Part shown: positions 24,963 through 36,735 of the stretch, one piece after another
Layout of the letters: each line of letters starts with the position of its first letter
Numbering within the stretch: the stretch's first letter is position 1
Source of the DNA: Saururus chinensis
Taxonomy: Eukaryota > Streptophyta > Magnoliopsida > Piperales > Saururaceae
Assembly (NCBI GenBank): GCA_035235625.1
Contig: CP141141.1
Span: 11,777,968 to 11,841,967 of the forward strand
Direction of reading: 5' to 3'
DNA: 64,000 nt
Notes under the pieces: generated by a model
The model's input: the letters and a program-made list of their open reading frames with translations, nothing else
Database searches by the model: none
Told to the model about the DNA's origin: nothing
Position numbers and translations under genes: made by a program

Positions 24963-25697
24963 ATGTCAGGCAGCGTCCGCCCCACCTGCGGCGACATTCG
25001 TCTTCCCCAAGAGGAGCAAGAAGCTGAAAAAGATGTACACAAGATGACAGCAGAGTCTGATCCAATCGACAAAACTGCCACAAAGCCAGCCCCAGGACGT
25101 CCCTCCGCCATGACCCTCCGCCATTTTAACGCCCTCGCCGCCGCACTCGTTCTTGCTGCCACCGGCATGGTGGGAGCCGAGGACATCGCCTTCTGCATCC
25201 TCTCCACCCTCTACGCCTTCTTCCTTTCCAAATTCATCTTCCCTTCTACCAGCCCCGGGCCGGAGCCGCGCATCTTCGAGGCCAACAAGGCCCTCGCTCT
25301 CTACGTCCTGGTCAGCGCCTTCGTGGGTCTGTTCTTCCCAGTACTCTACATGCTAGAGGGCTACGCCGCGGGGGACCAGGCGGGGATCAGGGCGGCCGCG
25401 CCGCACCTCTTTCTCCTCACCGCGCAGGTGTTCATGGAAGGCTTCACGTTCTGGCTGGGTTTCTCGCGGCCGGCCTGGGCGTTTGTACCAGTGTGCTATA
25501 ACTCAAGGAGGCTATTATCGATCTCCAATTGGCTGCGGGCCGAGTTTTCCCATGGGGTGGGGCGGAAGTCGGCGTGGCGTGTATACGTTGGCCGGAGTCT
25601 GGCGGTGGCTAATATGGGGTTTTGGTCGTTCAATTTATTTGGGTTCTTGCTGCCTATTTTCTTGCCGAGGGTGTTCAAGAGGTATTACGGACGGTGA
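24963..25697 (+). CDS. DUF7733-type plant multi-pass membrane protein, 244 residues
   Basis: Single-exon gene. The protein opens MSGSVRPTCGDIRLP, which fits the conserved family N-terminus (MSGG-VGPTC-DI-LP pattern as I know it from Arabidopsis relatives). An acidic Lys/Glu linker follows, then hydrophobic segments at about 54-72, 75-93, 109-132, 146-165 and 212-234. Conserved blocks visible are NALAAALVLAATGMVGAEDIAF, AAPHLFLLTAQVFMEG, FVPVCYNSRRL, and the C-terminal NMGFWSFNLFGFLLPIFLPRVF followed by KRYYGR. Length is normal for the family. The ATG at 24963 (context TCACCATGTC) is preferred because it gives the conserved MSG start; the frame is open for a few codons upstream but without ATG. 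The coding region is much more GC-rich than its surroundings. Biochemical role is unknown; membrane location is inferred from the hydrophobic segments. A paralogue lies at 40920-41585. Confidence 0.92.
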   Translation: MSGSVRPTCGDIRLPQEEQEAEKDVHKMTAESDPIDKTATKPAPGRPSAMTLRHFNALAAALVLAATGMVGAEDIAFCILSTLYAFFLSKFIFPSTSPGPEPRIFEANKALALYVLVSAFVGLFFPVLYMLEGYAAGDQAGIRAAAPHLFLLTAQVFMEGFTFWLGFSRPAWAFVPVCYNSRRLLSISNWLRAEFSHGVGRKSAWRVYVGRSLAVANMGFWSFNLFGFLLPIFLPRVFKRYYGR

Positions 25698-26527
25698 AAA
25701 TTCCCCTTTTTTTTTTCGCTTGTTTCCGATGATGTTACATCACACGGAGGAGATGTTTTTTTCCTCCAACCCTCCCTCATCCTCCTGAATAGATTTTGAG
25801 GGGAAAATAGATATCCTAAGTAGTGTTTGAGGATGAAGGCCCGCCCCGTATTTAATTCTATGAACTTCTCTCTCAGTTTTTATAATATTTTGTTTACCAC
25901 ACAAACGCAAGGGGCGATGAAACAATCTATTAGTCTATGAAATGCCATCTTCCATTCTATATGTGTAATGTCCAATATATATATATATATATATACACAT
26001 GTTGTCGATATGTTCACACGTGGCATAAAAAGATGCATGTGCCGTTAAAACACCCCAAACATGATGCCCCTGCTCATACTCCACAGTCGACAATGTCCCC
26101 TCTTCTCCTATACGATCCTCATCCACATCTGCTCTTCCCCCACCCTAGTCTTCCATAGGCAATTTTCGGATGTCCCATTATTTCTTACAACCTCCCCCTC
26201 ACCAACGGGCACCATTGCATGGTCCCTTTTTTCCCCTTTTGACGCAGAGACCACAAAGAACATGGATAAGTAATGAGTTTCCATCTTAGATATTTATGGG
26301 GTTTTAGTTTAGAAAGAACATGTCTTTGTTGGGGGTGAAGTCCATGGTACTACAATGTTTACATTATTGAAAAGAGTATGGGGTTTTAATTAAGAAAAGT
26401 CCATGACCACAATCAATATGAAGAAGCAATAAGTTCATATCTTTATAGTTGATAAAAGATCATGCATTTTTTTTTATAGAAACGACATATTTATCATAAG
26501 TTATACCTATATATGAATTATGTAAGA
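25698..26527. other. 3' flank of the DUF7733-type gene; short (AT)n; nothing else recognised
   Basis: Contains a short TATATATATATATATATACAC run at about 25974-25997. The rest is AT-rich sequence without a supported gene; ORFs here are short and lack family motifs. No AATAAA was picked out with confidence close to the stop codon. Confidence 0.45.
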
Positions 26528-27115
26528 GTTTAATATCCGTCTAATTAACCTAACAGATTATTACATTGTTGTAGTCAGATTATTTAATAAAGATAAAAAT
26601 TACGAGATATGACCTTGTTGAACAAAAATTTATTATAAAGTGGAAATAATTAAAACTACTCTCTATTCGCACTCACGATGAATTAATTTATCAAACCATA
26701 AAGTATAAAACATTGAAACTACACATAAACACATAATAATTTATCATAAAAAACTAAAAATCGGGTAAAAACCCATAATAGTTCTAACAAAGAACCAAAT
26801 CAATGCACTATTAACAAGTAAGACAATTACATAACACAAGTAAACTACCAACTTTTATTTTAACTCTAATACAAACTTATTTTATTTAGATTTCCACAAA
26901 TATGATTTGAGTAAGCTTAAAAAACTATCAACATCCTTTGGTCTTCTATTTTGAGCCATAAGAACATGTCTACTATTTTTCAAGTCCATCAATTATATAT
27001 ATGACTCAAGCATAACTACATCTAAGTATATTTTAAGGCTAATTACATATATACTTAAGGTTTCTCACATAATTTTGACAAAAAAAATTACATAAGATAT
27101 AACACATATGTTCTT
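26528..27115. repeat. Dispersed repeat family D, short copy
   Basis: Matches 54604-55790 in order: TTTAATAT.CGTCTAATT.ACCTA, then CAAATCAATGCACTA, ACACAAGTAAACTACCAAC, TAAGAACATGTCTACT, and CATAATTTTGACAA. This copy lacks about 600 bases present in the middle of the other. It is probably a piece of an LTR retrotransposon; no terminal repeats or coding motif seen. The following AT-rich 27116-27638 holds nothing I recognise. Confidence 0.65.
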
Positions 27116-27638
27116 ACAATCTCTTAGTCCATTTGACATTTTTTTATTAAAATACTAAATAATTAAAAATCAAAATAAAATTAAAACGCTTAACATAATG
27201 TTTTGACTTTCAATTTGAACAAATGACTTGATACACAAAGACTTAACATAAACTCATTTAGAATTGATCTTAAAAAGTATTGGATAAACTTGTACTTATC
27301 TTGCACATTTAAAATCAAAATCATTTGTGTAGTGTTATTCAATCAAGTAAAGATGAGTACTTTGATTTTTATTAATTATTTCTCCTTTTTTTTTACACAA
27401 ATAGATAAAAAATAAAATAAATAATAAATAAAAAATCAATTAAGCACAATCAAGTCACACATAATACATAAGACATGAAAATAAATAAACCATAACATAA
27501 ACCATGCCCATCACATATCCCATGAAAAAATCAGTTTCAAATTACATCTCATAGTCATAATGAAACATAAATTGAACTAATACAATTTTAAACAAAGGAA
27601 TACATGAAAAGTGAAAAATAAATAATAAATGATAAAAA

Positions 27639-28330
27639 TCAATAAGCTCCACCATCATAATGCTCCCCCTCACTATCATCATCTGAAGATCGGGCTCTGA
27701 GCATACGTCTAATCTATGTAAGACTCTATATCACTGCATCCTTATATGCTCTGAACTCTGCAATAGTGACAGGTCTATCTCGGAGATCCTGTAGTGTTGG
27801 TGCCTCTATATGTGCCTGTAGTGTAACCCTGTAGCTCCTTTGAATCTCCATCCTAACCTCTATGGTGAGAGAGCATATGTCAAACCATTGTAGCATCAAT
27901 AGGCCGCATACCAACCATCGCAAGCTCTGCTCATGGAATCTAAACATGTGCCAATGTAAAAAATCCTACACAATATATAAGGGCAGGGCAACCTCTCATG
28001 TGCGTGGCCATGTAAGAATTTCATCATCCGACTGAATATGATGGAAGGCAGATCCAGTTGAAGATCAAGCTGTGCAAGGAGATGAAGTATGCATGACATC
28101 GTCCAATCCACTCTCTCCTTAGTGCACTCCGGATGTCATACTGAGCTATGACATGCATCTGATAGTAATGAGGTATCATAGAATGAGCAAGTAATGATAT
28201 AGCTAGCTTTGGACCTCTATGAAGGCCAATCAAAGACCTTCTCACTTCACTATTCGGTGGAAACTCGTATCTGGTGAACTCATATTTACAGGATCCACAA
28301 CAGTGCACTTGTTTGCTAGATATGCACAAG
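27639..28330 (-). pseudogene. Degraded retroelement-type ORF, possibly a 'putative plant transposon protein' domain
   Basis: On the minus strand successive frames read FTRYEFPPNSEVRRSLIGLH, RGPKLAISLLAHSMIPHYYQ, ALRREWIGRCHAYFISLLAQ, LDLQLDLPSIIFSRMMKFLH, then LPCPYILCRIFYIGTCLD, and end ARSSDDDSEGEHYDGGAY-stop at 27639. At least two frameshifts and several stops break it. The 'LDL..LPSIIF..M......LPCPYILCRIF' pattern resembles the domain found in many plant gag-like or transposon-associated ORFs, but the match is weak. It could instead be a broken host gene fragment. Confidence 0.4.
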
Positions 28331-30059
28331 CTAATAAAATAACAAATGACACTCTCACATGCCTAAAAAAAACCCTCAAGCAGATAACAAATCAATAAGT
28401 TGAAAGGTAGGCTTTGCTCTACAGCTATGGCTTCTTGATACCTTTAATGATCTTCTCCTTGAAGAACATGTACCACAAAGGATACTAAGTAAACATGTAT
28501 ACTCATTGAAGTTGCAATCCAATTGAAGACAAATAATTCGATAAATATACTGAGACAAAATCTTTTATCAAAACACATATGAATGAATAAAAATGAGATT
28601 CATGCATACCTTTCAGTGACAAACATACTGACAATGGAGAATTCCACTTTAGGGTTAATTAGAAATGATAATCTCATCTAAGAGTTCTTACTCGACTAGA
28701 TATTGGATTACCATAAATTTGACCTCAGTCTTTGCTTAAAGCCTTCCCTACCCTATTATCCATGCAGTGATGTAAACGTTCACTAGAGCCATGCCGAGAT
28801 TGTAACTTCCATGATTATCAAAATCTCTTGTATGGTGTTGCACGGGACCGATCATCTTTTTATGCTTTAGTCTATTCAAACCTAACTCATAGGTTATGGG
28901 AATGACTCTATATCACTCCCTCCTTTTGGGAGCCGAAAGACCATGATCTAGTTTCATACCATAGCCTTTCATTCTACATGGCTAAATGACTCACTTTAGG
29001 AGCCAACATAACATCGGGAATCCACAACCTTATGTGTCAAATGCATTAGTTCTGAGTGACCAATCCTTGCATCACAAGGTCTCATACACATACATTAGGT
29101 TTATTAACCCTTACATAATACACGCTTATTCATCATTCCACATGCACCCAAAAATCCTTATAAATCATGAAATTATATTTAATTGTCATGTAGCTTACTC
29201 ATTACTAAAAAATGATAATAAAAATATTTTATCTTGAGGTACCATCTATAACCTCATCGATGTGTCAGCCATATCACCGATAAGAATTGTAGATCCATTG
29301 ATGTGTCGAATGCTCATCAACAATAGGTTGGCTAGGAATGCCCACCTTACCAATGCTCAACCTCATTGTTGATGACGTAACAACATGTATGGTTCTGCAT
29401 GCATACAAGGGCACAATTCATCCTCTTCCTTTCACTGGTGCAATCAGCAATGCAATGATGACCTCACTGATGATTGGGAAAAACATGACTAGAAGCTCCC
29501 CATAATTTCCAAACATATTTTCTTACATAAAAACTATTGAAAATAATTCTGAAACAAGTTATATTCCATTTGGTTCTGCAATCTAGCTTTAAAATAGTTG
29601 TAATCCAAATTTACCATGAAATCATGATTGTGCATAGAAGAACTCAATGTAAATCACATACATGCATTCAAGATCATCAAGAACTTAAATAAAATAAAAA
29701 AAATCAAGAACACTTTTCTTTATTTCAAAAGTATACTGCATTCTGACTTATTTTGGCGCTAGATTCCCTTATATCTGATGCATGAGACTCCCTTTACTCT
29801 TTCAAATCCAAGTTTCATGATATTTATACTGGGATAACTACTTAAGGATCCTTGTAGCATTAAATCTACCTTGTTTTATGAAAAAACTAATGCATGCAGT
29901 TATTATTGGTAAATCACAGACAAGTCGATGCCCACCGACAGTAACATAATATTATTCCATCAATAGGTCACCAACGTGAAGATGGCCTGCCAGTGATGAA
30001 AAATAAACTTTTAAATAAATGAAAACAAATAATTTAGAACTTAAAGATGCAAGATGTCA
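28331..30059 (-). mobile_element. Probable Ty3/gypsy LTR, minus strand, left border unresolved
   Basis: On the minus strand the segment just right of this feature (about 30060-30110) reads NFRDKIHFKGGRI and then a purine tract TTTAAAGGGGGAAGAAT, the usual end of a Ty3/gypsy polyprotein and polypurine tract. The sequence that follows on the minus strand, TGACATCTTGC from 30059 leftward, would then be the LTR start. The block at about 29240-30000 carries repeated phrases with CACCGATA/CCATCAATAGG. I cannot find the other LTR or the left end; it may stop anywhere from 28331 to about 28700. Confidence 0.45.
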
Positions 30060-30687
30060 GATTCTTCCCCCTTTAAAATGAATTTTGTCCCTAAAATTCA
30101 AATAAATCAAATCAACAAAAAAATTAGAATTTAAAAAAAAAATTAAAAACCTCATTTGTTCCCTCAACACATCAATGGTAGCCAATTTCTTTTGTAGAAA
30201 TGTGCATCAGTGGTCCAAACATCACTTTCCTTCTTTCGGTTACATCTCACACCATTTGGGCTATGGCAATGATTTTCGAAAATCGCCTTCCTTCTCCACT
30301 AGAAACCTTTGTCATCCCTTTTTTTAACATCAATGACCGCCTCCAACCACCGCCAACGTACACTAGGAAGGTTTCCTTGGTCAGAAACCCTCAAGGTTTT
30401 CCACTACCACCCCCTTACTCTGCCAGTGGCAATCCCTCCCTCAAATGAATGAGTGGCAACAAATCTTTCTCCATCTACCAAACTTAGGGAAATACTTTGC
30501 CACTAGCCCATGATCCCAAAGGTACAACATGCAAAACTCACTTCTTTAATTTTCAAATTCTTTAACTTCCAAAATTACCCTCCACACACAGCACTGTGTC
30601 AATGCATCACCAACAAGGGAGCCCATTCAAGCCTAGCATACTGCTCATGGTCATGCCCATGTGGTGGTGGTTGTAGTGGCGGTGCCG
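30060..30687. other. Remnant internal gypsy sequence and unassigned spacer
   Basis: The first 50 bases are the polyprotein end and polypurine tract described for the neighbouring LTR. The remainder, up to the 5' LTR of the chromodomain element, has short ORFs (30200-30448, 30510-30719) without recognisable motifs. Confidence 0.4.
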
Positions 30688-31113
30688 TGTCACGAACCCT
30701 ATCAAAGACACCGTTTTAAATACATTGCAAATTCCTTTTAATGTCTTTCTTAATGTTTTTTATGTATTTTCCTTTATTTTTATATTACCATGCCCATATA
30801 GCCACTTTGGCTGCCACTCCAGCAATATGCAAGAAATCCCTTATGCTATATAGGGGAGGGTAGTGTTTGTGTAGCTGACTCATGTGCTTTGTAACTATTG
30901 CTTTATAAATGTGTTGATACTGAATGCAATCTATCTGCATGCTGGTGTTCATTTGTTTCTTTGCAATGTGTCACTCTTGTTCCCCCTACTTGCTTTGCAA
31001 GGCCCATAGTATGTGATCCGCACAGTGCCTTGCCAAGCACAAACACTTGTTGCACTCAAAAGGGCTAAGTAGAAGGCCTCGCAAGTGTCGCACAATAGCC
31101 TGTCCATCAAGCA
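30688..31113 (+). repeat. 5' LTR of the chromodomain element
   Basis: Starts TGTCACGAACCC. Shared blocks with the 3' LTR include AGCCACTTTGG.TGCCACTCCAGCAATATGCAA, GGGTAGTGTTTGTGT, and CGCAAGTG followed by TGTCCATCAAGCA. Many substitutions separate the two LTRs, so the insertion is old. Confidence 0.85.
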
Positions 31114-31126
31114 AAGCCATGGTAAT

Positions 31127-31138
31127 TGGTATCAAAGC
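31127..31138 (+). promoter_or_regulatory. Primer-binding site, initiator tRNA-Met type
   Basis: TGGTATCAAAGC, 11 of 12 bases identical to the common plant LTR-retrotransposon site TGGTATCAGAGC complementary to the initiator methionine tRNA 3' end. It lies 13 bases after the 5' LTR. Confidence 0.85.
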
Positions 31139-33049
31139 TTTGGTTCATACAACCCCTCTTTCAATTCAATCAAACTTCGAAAGAGATGCTGAAGTTGGTG
31201 GTCGAGGCAAGTGGGGTGGTAGAGCACACTCTGATGCCGTCAAATACATTGACAACATTGTTGCATGTGGATGCTATGGAGGAGCATCTAGCTTCCTATA
31301 ATGTCCTTGATTTTTTTATGATTTTCTGTGATTTTATTGCTATTTTTCTGATCATTTTTTACAAGAAAATGTGACACTTTGGTGTATTTGTATTTGCATA
31401 TTTTACCCAATATTTATACCCGTAGAGTTTGGTGTAGGGCTTAGTCGCAGGTCACGAGCCTTGCCACACCTTTTGGCACGAATTTTGGAGGTATAATGCA
31501 TAAGCAGGAGGTTAACATGTGTTGAAGATATAAAAGGAAAAAAAGATATATATGAATCTGAAATCCATTGACCGGATTCCAGAAGTTTCGACGTCCAAAT
31601 TTTTTTTACGTTAAGTAACTTTGTGAGAAAACCCGAGTGTGTTTCTGGTCACTTCATTGCCCTCCTCCATCGTCAGATTACACTGGTTCTTTTCGGGATC
31701 CACTTCACCTTACCACCACAAGTCCATAGGTACCGGCTATAACTGCCATCATGTCCTCTTCACACCTCTTATGAGGTACCGGTCTTTCTTCGATTTTTCT
31801 CACCTTGAAAATTCATTTTTGGGCCATAGGAGGGCAATTTTGTTACCATTTGCAGCCGCCCTTAAGTAGACTTATCTTCGTTTGGCCGCTATTAACCCCA
31901 TAGGCGTCAGCCCTGGCTGCCGCCATGGTTTCCTTGCTCCTCCATGAGCTATCGATACTTTCCCCGGTTTTGTTTCCTTCTCACTGTGCAAAAAATAATT
32001 TTGTCGGAAATTTCCGCTTGGCCACCACCTCTCCATTTCATTTGTGGCTGGATTGACCTGTTTGATGCTTTGGGTGCATCTCAGGTCATTGCCATCGGCG
32101 AGCTGCGAGCCATTTGGCCATCGTGAGCTCTGCCTCGACTTGGTGATAGTGAAGGCCAGTCCCACTTGGCTCGATTACACCTCCGCCCAAAATTGGCTAC
32201 TTGCCTTGCCCTATACCGTGCATGATGCATAGCTGCCCGCACTAAATGTGTTGGTTGTGGGTGGCAATTGGTGATGTCGCCACTTCAATTGGCCACGACA
32301 TCTTGGCCTTAGCTCTGCTGCCCTTTTGTAAGCCTTGGGTCACAATTGTCTGACCCCCTAGAGTGGCCCTTTTTGGCCAAGTATGAATGTGGTCACACAT
32401 GCGTTTTAGGGTTCAGGCTCAGTTTTTGCACTGCCTGACCATCGGATGGCTCTGTGACCAAATAGATTTGACACCAGAGTCCATCCTCCATCCTCGAACA
32501 TCGCCCCATGCCCTCCACCCTTATGTGGGCCCTTGTAGATGAGAAATCGACATTGTTGGGTGTTGTCCGTGACTGATTTTGACGTCTTGCAGCAGACCAC
32601 GTCCTTCTTAGCCATTGGTCAACGTTCAGTGAGTACACCCTCGACTTCTTATTGTATTTGCCACTCATTGGCTCAACCTTTCTACCGGTTGCCCCTAGTG
32701 TGTTGCTGTGGATTATGAATTTTGTCACATTGATTTGTGTCACCCCATTTGGTCATGACTACTTTCGATGCTTCCTAAACCCTCGGGATAGTGGCTCTCT
32801 CAACTTGGCAATTCTTTTGGCCCCCAACTCTGCTGCCAATGCCGCCATCATCATGTGCTCGCCATCAAGCATCATGGATTACGAGGTAGGGGAGCTTTGA
32901 ACTCGTAATTTTGTGATAGCATGCTTTGAATAAGTAGCAAGATGCTAGGATTGTATTATTCAATGCTTTGGATGTTAAATTATGATCCATTTGCATGATG
33001 TAAGAGGATAAATTATGCCATGTTGAAATGCATATGACATGCATGTGGG

Positions 33050-33400
33050 CTGCAAGTATGTTTGAACTATGTGTGTGCTAGTGATGGCTAGCGTGTTTGT
33101 TGGTAAGCTACGTATGTGGATTGTGTGTGTGCTAGTGATAGCTGGCGAGTATGTTGGTAAGCTATGTGTATAGATGTGTATGTATGTGCTAGTGATGATT
33201 AGCGAGTATATTAGTAAGCTGTGTATGGATGTGTATGTATGTGCTAGTAATGGCTAGTGAGTACGTTGGTAAGCTAATGCATGTGGAATATGTATACACT
33301 AGTGATGGATAGTGAGTATGTTGGTAAACTACGTATGTTTGTGTGCTAGTGACGACTAGTGAGTATGTTGGTAAGCTATGTATGGAAGTATGTGTATGTT
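33050..33400. repeat. Family A minisatellite, about 57-bp unit (GTGCTAGTGATGGCTAG)
   Basis: Repeated units GTGTGCTAGTGATGGCTAGCGAGTATGTTGGTAAGCTA with variable spacers ending TGTATGGATGTGTATGTAT. A matching array is at 50005-50220. Some units here have lost or gained bases, so spacing varies. Confidence 0.8.
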
Positions 33401-34929
33401 TTACGTATATGATTGACATATGTAGGCATGATGGCTATATGCCTGTGTGATGTATATGTGTGTGTGGGCAAAAGTATGGACGATGGACGGTAAGAGGTGA
33501 CAAAATGTTTGGTATGGATTTAGATGTGGATGTTTAAGCTTATGAAGGAAAACAGAAGAGGTAAGTTTGATGGGCAAGGATTGGAATGGATTAGTTTGGA
33601 TTGGAGCATATGTTGGGGAATTTTCAGAGAGTAAGAGTTGCATAATTGTACAAGCATAACGTATAAATTATGAAGTGAAAAGTAAGTATAATAAGTGAAG
33701 CATAAGTAAGAGGGTGATAACTGGGATTGCCTCTGAGGAACTCAGTTTGATGACTTCTGAGTAAGATGTGTTAGCCATAATAAGGTGGATGACGGAGATT
33801 GTATGAATATGTAAGATTTTGGTATATGGTGAATTATGATATTGAGATGGACGTGTTAAGTGAAGTTTGCTACCTTGACAAACTAGGGTTTTAAATCTAG
33901 CTCATCTTCAGTTTGATCAGTGGATCATTGTATGTTTGAGAATTGTGTGGCATAATTGTACTGCATAACTTATTTAATTCAAACTTAAATTATAGGCAAA
34001 GCTAATGATAGCGTTGTGAGTTTGAGGCCTTAGGGTTTTGATGGCTTAAGTTCCATGTTTGAGCTAGCCGATAATGAGTTGGCTAAGCATTTCTCATGTC
34101 TTGCCATGGTGTTTATCCTATAGGATGTTGTTTGTGTGCTATATTGAGTTGTAGATGTTTGATGCCTTGTTGAGAACAATGTATGTTTTCGATTTGGTCT
34201 GTGTATTATATTAAGCTCAAACATTTGATGCTCTATTGAGAGCACTATATGATTCTGCCCAAGAGTGGCACTGTATGATTTCTGCCCAAGAGAAGCATTG
34301 TATGTGTCACGCCCCGGCGATGCCCGACCCGAGCCGAACCCGGTCTAGGGGCCGGTCAAGCGCGCGGGTGCGACGAAGTAAAAATTGAGAAATGATCTAG
34401 TGGAAGACTTAACCCTAACCACGGGCGATTAACAGCAACAATCCTTTGAGCAAGAGTAAATAAAAAGGGAGAAAATGTGTTGCTTATCACAAAGTAAACA
34501 ACAATCTCAAACCCACAAATTTAGTTAAGTAAAGCCCACACCGGCTCAAAATAAGTCATAAGCATCACAACTGCAAAATATGACATAAATCCAAACAAGA
34601 ACCCTACACAAAGGTTTGAACATAAAGCATGAAATAAACGCAGGTAAGTCACGCAACGATCTCCATCATCACACCCAAGCTACCTCTGATCTTTCCTCAA
34701 AGAGGCAATCCTGTCTGTCTGCGTGTCGCACCACGCAGCCCCAAACAAAACACAAAAGAGGGGTGAGTTTTAACAAACTCAGCAATGGTTTTTAATATCA
34801 CTAACAACATCGAAAATACGATAGTATGACGATATAATCCTTCAAATCAACGATGTACAAGGTGTATCATTTTCTAATCACATATTCACATCACTTAAAA
34901 ACTGCATCATAATGCATAATTCAACCTGC

Positions 34930-35370
34930 ATGGATGTATCTCTAACATACATATTCCCACATGCATAGTATCAAATCAAACTGCATGGATGTATCTCAAA
35001 CATACATATTCCCACATGCATTATTTCACAATTCAACCTGCATGGATGTATCTCTAACATACATATTCCCACATGCATAATATCAAAATCAACATGCATA
35101 GATGTATCTCTAACATACATATTCCCACATGCATTACATCAAAATCAACATGCATGGATGTATCTCTAACATACATATTCCACATGCATTATACCAAATC
35201 AACCTGCATAGATGTATCTCTAACATACATATTCCACATGCATAATATCAAAATCAACCTGCATGGATGTATCTCTAACATACATATTCCCACATGCATT
35301 ACATCAAAATCAACATGCATAGATGTATCTCTAACATACATATTCCCACATGCATAATGTCATCACAATC
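34930..35370. repeat. Family B minisatellite, about 56-bp unit, about eight copies
   Basis: Units of the form TGCATGGATGTATCTCTAACATACATATTCCCACATGCAT plus a short ATCAAAATCAA spacer. It occupies the same place as the array at 20276-20760 but has its own unit sequence, so each copy looks homogenised separately. Confidence 0.87.
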
Positions 35371-36619
35371 GACCTCCATCAAGGAGTAATCACACATTAA
35401 CGTCACACAGACGGGAGCATAGACAAGGCCACAAAGGCGTGTCATGGTCCAAAATTCTACACAAGAATTCAAGAAAGATCGGGGTTGTCAATCCCTAACA
35501 CTGCTCGCCCTGGACGATCCTGGCCAAGGATGTCCCATTCTCACACAGAGAATCTAGAGCAGGGGTGTTCGCCCAGGGACATCTCCTGCGGAGGGAAGAG
35601 CCCGAGTTCTCACACAGAGAACCCTAGAACACGTGGTAGCGGGGTGCACACGGCATACCACACTGGATTCTCACGGTCCATATGACACACATAATAACAT
35701 TCTCACAATCCGCAAGACAAGTACACAACTCGTCCCCACATCATTCCATTTAATTAGACTCAACCCGGGGAGTGCACTCGTTCCACACAGGAACTTCAAA
35801 TCGTTCCACACAGAAACTTCAAATCAAAATATGTCCTTTCGGACCAATCAACTTGCGATTAATCCACGACCGATCAATCCGGCACACAATTTCATCACAT
35901 TGCATCCAATCGGTCAAATTCGATTAATCACGATGAAGCCTCAATTGAAAATCCATTTTCATGATGCATGCAGCATGGTATATACGTGGGCAAAGCATAC
36001 ATGAATCCTAATCCATGATAAGTGCTCTCACCAGCCCCTAATGCATCATTCATAATCACAATATTAAGCTTCAACATCATCATTTAACCCCACATGTGTG
36101 TGTGTATCTAGTAGAAGCATTCCACATAATACATGCCATCATGCTTGAAATTAAACTCACTACCACACTACACATGTGAATTTCCATCTAAACATAAATT
36201 CCAGCGGAAATCATAGAAGAAGAATAGTTGAAATCATAGCTAGATTCAAAACTCAACCACAAAGGCTAAACACATATAACATCACTCATTTCATCATTGA
36301 GTCATGACATTCACCAACATTCACACACCATTAACCACAATCTATCATGACAAATCAGTCCAATAATGATTGTAGTCCTACTAAAAATATATGCTTAACC
36401 AAAGGGAAACAACCATTCATAATTTCAAGATAACGATTCCAACATCATGCCACAAAGCATAAGTCATTCCACCATCTCTAAGCATATATCTCAACTCCAT
36501 AAACTCAATAGCATGCATTTCCAGTAGCCTAACATAGCTTAAAATACTCCACATTCATATAAAATTGGCAAGCTAAAGTAAAATCATCAAAATAGACATC
36601 ATATGCACAACATGCAATT

Positions 36620-36735
36620 TCCTGTGTAGCCGATCGATCGCCCTTTAGGCCGTTCGATCGGTTACACGCAAAAATTTGAAATTTACAGTTCAGCCGATCG
36701 ATCGCCCTGCAGGGCCGATCAATCGCCAACACGGC
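36620..36735. repeat. Palindrome-rich CCGATCGATCG block in family B
   Basis: Contains GCCGATCGATCGCCC, GGCCGTTCGATCGG and GCCGATCGATCGCCCTGCAGG followed by GCCGATCAATCGCC. Equivalent, more degraded blocks are at 21835-21885 and 52995-53065 in the other B copies. Function unknown. Confidence 0.7.

Noticed and set aside
25935-26273. Short overlapping ORFs downstream of the first DUF7733-type gene
   Set aside because: Partly encoded by a TA microsatellite, no motif, no coding composition.
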